Below, one piece after another: positions 5,548 through 8,340 of a stretch of DNA of 8,340 nt. Position 1 is the stretch's first letter. Each line of letters starts with the position of its first letter. The position numbers and the translations under genes were made by a program. The stretch is from an uncultured Clostridia bacterium (GTDB taxonomy: Bacteria > Bacillota > Clostridia > Christensenellales > Aristaeellaceae): NCBI GenBank assembly GCA_934643535.1, contig CAKUCE010000139.1, forward strand, positions 1 to 8,340, in the 5' to 3' direction. A model generated the notes under the pieces. The model had not been told where the DNA came from, ran no database searches, and worked only from the letters and a program-made list of their open reading frames with translations.

Positions 5548-6654
5548 TTACTGACCGACCGTCGTGCTTCCTCCATTTTCCGAGAACCCCAGCAGCGCGT
5601 CCAGATTGCTGCCGCCTGCCTGCGCCAGCGTCCGGAACACCTTTTTCAGCACGAGCTGATCCTGTTCGGGCACTTTTTTCAGCGTTTCCCGAACGGCTCC
5701 GAAGTTTTTCAAAAGTCCCACGGGGATCTCTTTCACCCGCTGCGCGCCCGTAGCCGCTACCAGTTCGAAGAGGGTTTCCACCATCACCTGGCGCTCTTCC
5801 GGCGTACACTGGGCCAGAAAATCATGAAGGGTCCGGTCGGCGTAGCGGCCGGAGCGGGTCAGGCTGGACCGGGTCTGGAAACGTGGCCCCCGAATATGCC
5901 ACAGGAAAGGATTGTGCTGCAGAATCCCCATGCCGTCGCTGTCCACGATGGTATATTCATCGTGGTAGTCCAGCAGCATCCCCACAATGGAGGATTCGGG
6001 CACGAAGGAGTGGATCCGGGAGGACATTTCATCGTACTCTGGGCTTTCGGCAGTCTGATCGTCCAGACCGGGGCCGTCGAAGCTGTACACCCCCTGAATT
6101 TTGGCCCGGACGGAGGCGTTTCCGCGAACGGCGGCATACAGAGCCAGATTGCCGCCCTTGGAGTGGCCGCAGGTGTAGAGTCGTTCATAGCGCTGGGCGG
6201 CTTCCGTCAGAAATTCCACCGCGTCGGTCTGAGCGGGCACAGGCGATTCGAACCCCATGTTAAAGTCCTCTTTCCACCCCACCACGGTGGAATCGGTGCC
6301 GCGAAAGGCCGCTACGACCGTGGTTCCGTCCAGCTGGAACAGGGTGGCGGAAAACTGCTTCTCTCCGGCAGGGTCGAAATGATAGGCAAAGGCCTGCACC
6401 TGTACTCCGCCGAAGCGTTCGCTTTCCGAAGCGGCTTTCCACAGCTGGCAGCGCTGCTTTTCGGAGTCGTTGCGGAACGCCGCGTCCGGCGGGTACAGCT
6501 CCTCCGTCAGCTGGGCCAGCGTACTGGAAACAAACACGCCCTGCAGCCGTTCCATAGGGCAATAGGACAGGGTGGCAAGGATCAACAGGTCGATCGCATT
6601 GAGCGGGTCGCTTTCAAAGCTCAGGTCGCCGCGCCAGTCCAGATAGTCAAACAT
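5548..6654 (-). CDS. Mbeg1-like (DUF2974) alpha/beta-hydrolase
   Basis: A 368-residue predicted hydrolase of the Mbeg1-like family, whose alpha/beta-hydrolase fold resembles class 3 lipases; substrates are not established. It begins MFDYLDWRGDLSF, the usual family opening. 'FRGTDSTVVGWKEDFNM' (117-133) contains the conserved FRGT-D strand. GHSKGG (163-168) is the nucleophile elbow with Ser165. 'SFDGPG' (191-196) follows the next strand, and 'LQHNPFLWHI' (245-254) holds His247, a likely catalytic His. The acid residue is not certain. No signal peptide or membrane segment is seen, so it is probably cytoplasmic. ATG 6654 is chosen because AGGAGGG lies 7 nt upstream and family similarity begins there; the frame remains open to a farther ATG at 6795, but that lies upstream of the promoter. 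It is transcribed alone, divergent from the zinc-ribbon gene. Confidence 0.9.
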   Translation of the reverse strand: MFDYLDWRGDLSFESDPLNAIDLLILATLSYCPMERLQGVFVSSTLAQLTEELYPPDAAFRNDSEKQRCQLWKAASESERFGGVQVQAFAYHFDPAGEKQFSATLFQLDGTTVVAAFRGTDSTVVGWKEDFNMGFESPVPAQTDAVEFLTEAAQRYERLYTCGHSKGGNLALYAAVRGNASVRAKIQGVYSFDGPGLDDQTAESPEYDEMSSRIHSFVPESSIVGMLLDYHDEYTIVDSDGMGILQHNPFLWHIRGPRFQTRSSLTRSGRYADRTLHDFLAQCTPEERQVMVETLFELVAATGAQRVKEIPVGLLKNFGAVRETLKKVPEQDQLVLKKVFRTLAQAGGSNLDALLGFSENGGSTTVGQ

Positions 6655-6695
6655 GGAACAACCCTCCTGCTTTTTTGACGTACAAAAGTCTTTTC

Positions 6696-6723
6696 CCCTG
6701 TTATTATAGCGGAAAAAACAGGG
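6696..6723. promoter_or_regulatory. Inverted repeat around the -10 element (candidate operator)
   Basis: CCCTGTT (6696-6702) and AACAGGG (6717-6723) form a perfect 7-bp inverted repeat with a 14-bp spacer, and the -10 box of the hydrolase promoter (6703-6708) lies directly inside the left arm. With one extra C the match extends outward (TTCCC(C)TGTT / AACAGGGAA). The predicted transcript starts near 6696, so the dyad acts as DNA rather than as an RNA hairpin. A repressor bound here would block the promoter. No matching regulator gene is in the window. Confidence 0.42.
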
Positions 6724-6732
6724 AATTTGCAA
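6703..6732 (-). promoter_or_regulatory. Promoter of the Mbeg1-like hydrolase gene
   Basis: On the minus strand, TTGCAA (6732-6727), an 18-nt spacer and a perfect TATAAT (6708-6703). Start predicted near 6696, giving a leader of about 42 nt ahead of ATG 6654. A TTGACA lies farther upstream on the same strand (6751-6746) but is too distant from this -10 box to pair with it. Confidence 0.72.
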
Positions 6733-6781
6733 CGGCTGAGCCGGCCTGTCAAAAGAGAAAAATAGTTTTTTCGAAAAGTCT

Positions 6782-6810
6782 TTGCATTTCTCCACGGGTC
6801 ATGGTATAAT
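6782..6810 (+). promoter_or_regulatory. Promoter of the zinc-ribbon gene
   Basis: TTGCAT (6782-6787), a 17-nt spacer and TATAAT (6805-6810) preceded by TGG, an extended -10 element. Start near 6817, leaving a leader of about 124 nt. The 10-mer AAAAGTCTTT (6774-6783) overlaps the -35 and recurs exactly at 6684-6693 in the leader of the divergent hydrolase gene; the two copies might be shared regulator sites, though this could be chance. Confidence 0.78.
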
Positions 6811-6816
6811 GCGTGT

Positions 6817-6940
6817 GTTGCCCCAGGTAGGGTCATGCGGTACAGGTTCCTTTCCCGGTTGTTCGGAAGCTGGAAACCCAAGACGCAGGTTACTTCACCC
6901 AACGGCAAACAGAACATACCAAATTTGGAGGGAACCAACA
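6817..6940 (+). promoter_or_regulatory. Foldable leader of the zinc-ribbon gene
   Basis: A non-coding leader unusually long for a 96-residue protein. It can form a nested fold: GGGT (6830-6833) with ACCC (6897-6900), TGCG (6836-6839) with CGCA (6884-6887), GGTTCC (6845-6850) with GGAAACC (6872-6878, one bulge), and an inner hairpin TTCC (6852-6855) with GGAA (6865-6868). The single-stranded 3' part holds the ribosome binding site (GGAGGG, 6927-6932). I recognise no known riboswitch class. The stems are short, so the fold needs comparative support. Confidence 0.35.
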
Positions 6941-7231
6941 ATGTTTGAAGACAAGACGCTGGTATGCCGCGATTGTGGCAAGGAATTCGTGTTCACCGCT
7001 TCTGAACAGCAGTTCTTCGCTGACAAGGGCTTCCAGAACGATCCCACCCGCTGCCACGAGTGCCGCGTTGCTCGCCGTAACCGCGAGAACCCCAATCGTG
7101 CTGAGCGCCAGATGTACGAAGTGATCTGCGACGGCTGCGGCTGCACCACTCAGGTGCCCTTCCAGCCCAAGGGCGATCGCCCCGTGTATTGCCGCGAGTG
7201 CTTCGAGCGCAATCGCAATCAGCAGTACTAA
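6941..7231 (+). CDS. Small double zinc-ribbon protein (CxxC-x17-CxxC type)
   Basis: A 96-residue basic, soluble protein with two treble-clef/zinc-ribbon-like modules. Module 1 uses Cys9, Cys12, Cys38 and Cys41 (C-x2-C-x25-C-x2-C). Module 2 uses Cys63, Cys66, Cys84 and Cys87, with exactly 17 residues between the pairs, matching the CxxC-x17-CxxC domain. All eight ligands are present; Cys68 is extra. The linker between modules (42-57) is rich in Arg and Asn, and the tail is Arg/Asn/Gln-rich, suggesting nucleic-acid contact, but function is not established. The start follows TTTGGAGGG with 8 nt spacing and the protein opens with MFEDKTLVCRDC; an in-frame ATG at 6782 lies within the promoter and is rejected. 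Codon use looks strongly biased (CGC/CGT for Arg, AAC), compatible with good expression. It is a single-gene unit with its own promoter, leader and terminator. Confidence 0.93.
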   Translation: MFEDKTLVCRDCGKEFVFTASEQQFFADKGFQNDPTRCHECRVARRNRENPNRAERQMYEVICDGCGCTTQVPFQPKGDRPVYCRECFERNRNQQY

Positions 7232-7243
7232 GAGCTGAAACCG

Positions 7244-7273
7244 AAGACCGTTCCGGAAGGAACGGTCTTTTTT
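7244..7273 (+). terminator. Intrinsic terminator of the zinc-ribbon gene
   Basis: A perfect 11-bp stem (7244-7254 with 7259-7269), GGAA tetraloop and six T residues (7268-7273), 12 nt after the stop codon. Confidence 0.95.
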
Positions 7274-7303
7274 GTATGCTTCTTCCGGCCCGGCGAATGG
7301 GCA

Positions 7304-7332
7304 TTGTGCCTTTCCGGGCAACATGTTATAAT
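7304..7332 (+). promoter_or_regulatory. Promoter of the lysophospholipase-like gene, with a nested inverted repeat
   Basis: TTGTGC (7304-7309), a 17-nt spacer and TATAAT (7327-7332) preceded by TGT, an extended -10. Start near 7339, leaving a leader of about 30 nt. The -35 region overlaps an inverted repeat GGCA (7300-7303) / TGCC (7307-7310), itself nested inside GCCCGG (7288-7293) / CCGGGC (7314-7319). This dyad could be an operator; no regulator is visible nearby. Confidence 0.72.
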
Positions 7333-7368
7333 GAAGAAAAGATGTCGGATTTGAAGGAGGAGCATTTC

Positions 7369-8286
7369 ATGGCAGAGGCGATTCGGGGGAGCTTTCGTTC
7401 CGTCACTGGGCAGGAACTGGAAAAACGGCTGTGGCCGGCGGAGGGCGAAGCCAAAGCAGTGGTGCAGTTCGTCCACGGCATGGCGGAGCATATCGACCGC
7501 TACGACGCGCCCGCCAAGGCGCTGAATCAGGCCGGTTTCATCGTCGTGGGCCACACCCATCTGGGCCATGGCCAGAACGCTGCGGTGAAGGGCTATTTTG
7601 CCGAAAAGGATGGCTGGGATGCGCTGATCGAAGACACTCACACTCTGCGCCAGGAGACGCAGGCTCAGTACCCGGATCTGCCTTATTTTTTGTTGGGACA
7701 CAGCATGGGCAGCTTCGTGGCCCGCACTTACTGCCTGAAGTATGAAGCGGGGCTGGCTGGGGCGATCTTCAGCGGTACCGGCCATTTCGGAAAGGGCATC
7801 GTCGCGGCGGGAAGCGTCATTGCCGCCATCCAGTGCTTTTTCGGCGGCGCGCAGAAGCCCTGCATGCTGCTGCATCATATGAATTTCTCCGCCAATAATC
7901 AGAAGGTGGACAATCCCCAGACCGACAGCGACTGGCTCACTCGGGACGCGGAGCAGGTAGCGCTGTACAAGGCCGACCCGCTGTGCGGCTTTCCCTTTAC
8001 GGCTCGGGCCTACGCCGATATGTTCAGCGGCCTGCGCCGGCTGTACCCGGAGCACCTCTCCGCCATGAAGAAGGACATTCCCGTGCTGCTCTTTGCCGGA
8101 GATCATGACCCGGTGGGCAGCAACGGACAGGGTGTGCGGCAGGTGTATGAGGAGATCAAGGCCGCAGGTGTTCAGGACGTGACGCTGAAGCTCTACGAGG
8201 GCGGCCGGCACGAGATGTTCAACGAGATCAACCGGGAAGAGGTCTACGCCGACCTGATCGGCTGGCTGAACAGCAAGCTGGCCTGA
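7369..8286 (+). CDS. Alpha/beta-hydrolase, lysophospholipase/monoacylglycerol lipase-like (Hydrolase_4 family)
   Basis: A 305-residue cytoplasmic serine hydrolase of the Hydrolase_4 (serine aminopeptidase S33-like) group, in which lysophospholipases and monoacylglycerol lipases fall; the likely reaction is ester cleavage of a lipid, but the substrate is not settled. Motifs in order: oxyanion-hole 'VHGMAEHIDRY' (35-45), 'HTHLGHG' (62-68), nucleophile elbow GHSMGS (110-115) with Ser112, the acid in 'AGDHDPVG' (243-250, probably Asp247), and His281 in 'GGRHEMFNE' (278-286). The triad is complete and length is normal. The cap region is about 140-225. No signal peptide is seen. ATG 7369 is chosen for AAGGAGG (7354-7360) with 8-nt spacing; the frame extends upstream to 7189, but that crosses the preceding terminator and this promoter. 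No terminator follows within the last 54 nt, so a downstream gene may share the transcript. Confidence 0.92.
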   Translation: MAEAIRGSFRSVTGQELEKRLWPAEGEAKAVVQFVHGMAEHIDRYDAPAKALNQAGFIVVGHTHLGHGQNAAVKGYFAEKDGWDALIEDTHTLRQETQAQYPDLPYFLLGHSMGSFVARTYCLKYEAGLAGAIFSGTGHFGKGIVAAGSVIAAIQCFFGGAQKPCMLLHHMNFSANNQKVDNPQTDSDWLTRDAEQVALYKADPLCGFPFTARAYADMFSGLRRLYPEHLSAMKKDIPVLLFAGDHDPVGSNGQGVRQVYEEIKAAGVQDVTLKLYEGGRHEMFNEINREEVYADLIGWLNSKLA

Positions 8287-8340
8287 CCCCAAATAACACC
8301 GAAGAAAGAAGGCGGAAGGTTGGAATCCGAGCAGTTAACG

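Noticed and set aside
5394..5753. Plus-strand frame across the intergenic stretch into the hydrolase gene
   Set aside because: No proper ribosome binding site, composition unlike a folded protein, and it overlaps the well-supported hydrolase gene on the opposite strand.
5300..5809. Minus-strand frame over the same stretch
   Set aside because: It overlaps the end of the hydrolase gene in another frame, with Gly/Arg/Ser-rich translation and no recognisable motif.
5536..6678. Plus-strand 380-codon frame opposite the Mbeg1-like gene
   Set aside because: The minus-strand gene has clear catalytic motifs, promoter and ribosome binding site; the plus frame has none.
8320..8340. Possible TTG start of a next gene reading ESEQLT to the window edge
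   Set aside because: Only seven codons are visible, and the purine-rich stretch before it is too close for a clear ribosome binding site. A downstream co-transcribed gene is likely but cannot be called.
1..8340. Defence system, mobile element, CRISPR array or biosynthetic cluster
   Set aside because: No direct-repeat array, transposase, integrase, toxin/antitoxin pair, nuclease or synthase module is present; the genes are housekeeping or general accessory.

Overview
This window looks like chromosomal DNA of a moderately GC-rich member of the Clostridia (Bacillota), probably a gut-type lineage. The inference rests on family content: a clostridial-type MurC, a YkpA/YbiT-type ABC-F protein, a DUF1653 protein, an EFR1-type flavodoxin/ferredoxin, an Mbeg1-like hydrolase and a CxxC-x17-CxxC zinc-ribbon protein, with strong AGGAGG-like ribosome binding sites and sigma-A-type promoters. 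There is no rRNA, tRNA, CRISPR array, insertion sequence or phage gene.

Layout. On the minus strand at the left edge is an amino-acid ABC uptake locus: a substrate-binding protein (119-928) with a near-consensus promoter (979-1007), then two tandem hairpins and a reading frame running off the window edge that is probably the permease. Divergent from it is a complete plus-strand transcription unit: promoter (1064-1093), an inverted-repeat-rich leader, murC (1202-2611), an ABC-F ATPase (2624-4225), a DUF1653 protein overlapping it by ATGA (4222-4443), and a strong intrinsic terminator (4449-4483). An EFR1-family flavodoxin/ferredoxin gene (4519-5277) follows, with a candidate two-state terminator. 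The stretch 5349-5547 holds no convincing gene. An Mbeg1-like alpha/beta-hydrolase gene (5548-6654, minus) has a promoter whose -10 element sits between the arms of an inverted repeat. Divergent from it is a small zinc-ribbon gene (6941-7231) with its own promoter, a leader of about 124 nt that can fold, and a textbook terminator. Last is a lysophospholipase-like alpha/beta-hydrolase gene (7369-8286) with its own extended -10 promoter.

How the genes relate. MurC adds L-alanine to the peptidoglycan precursor, and its transcript also carries a putative ribosome-associated ATPase and a small protein of unknown role, so wall synthesis and a translation factor share one promoter. The other genes are mostly single-gene units with separate control. 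I found no new multi-gene system. The observations most worth a second look are the asymmetric ABC-F protein (one intact and one heavily degenerate ATP site, with a Glu-to-Gln change in the second Walker B), the regulatory structures at several leaders and promoters, and the substrate-binding protein without a lipobox.
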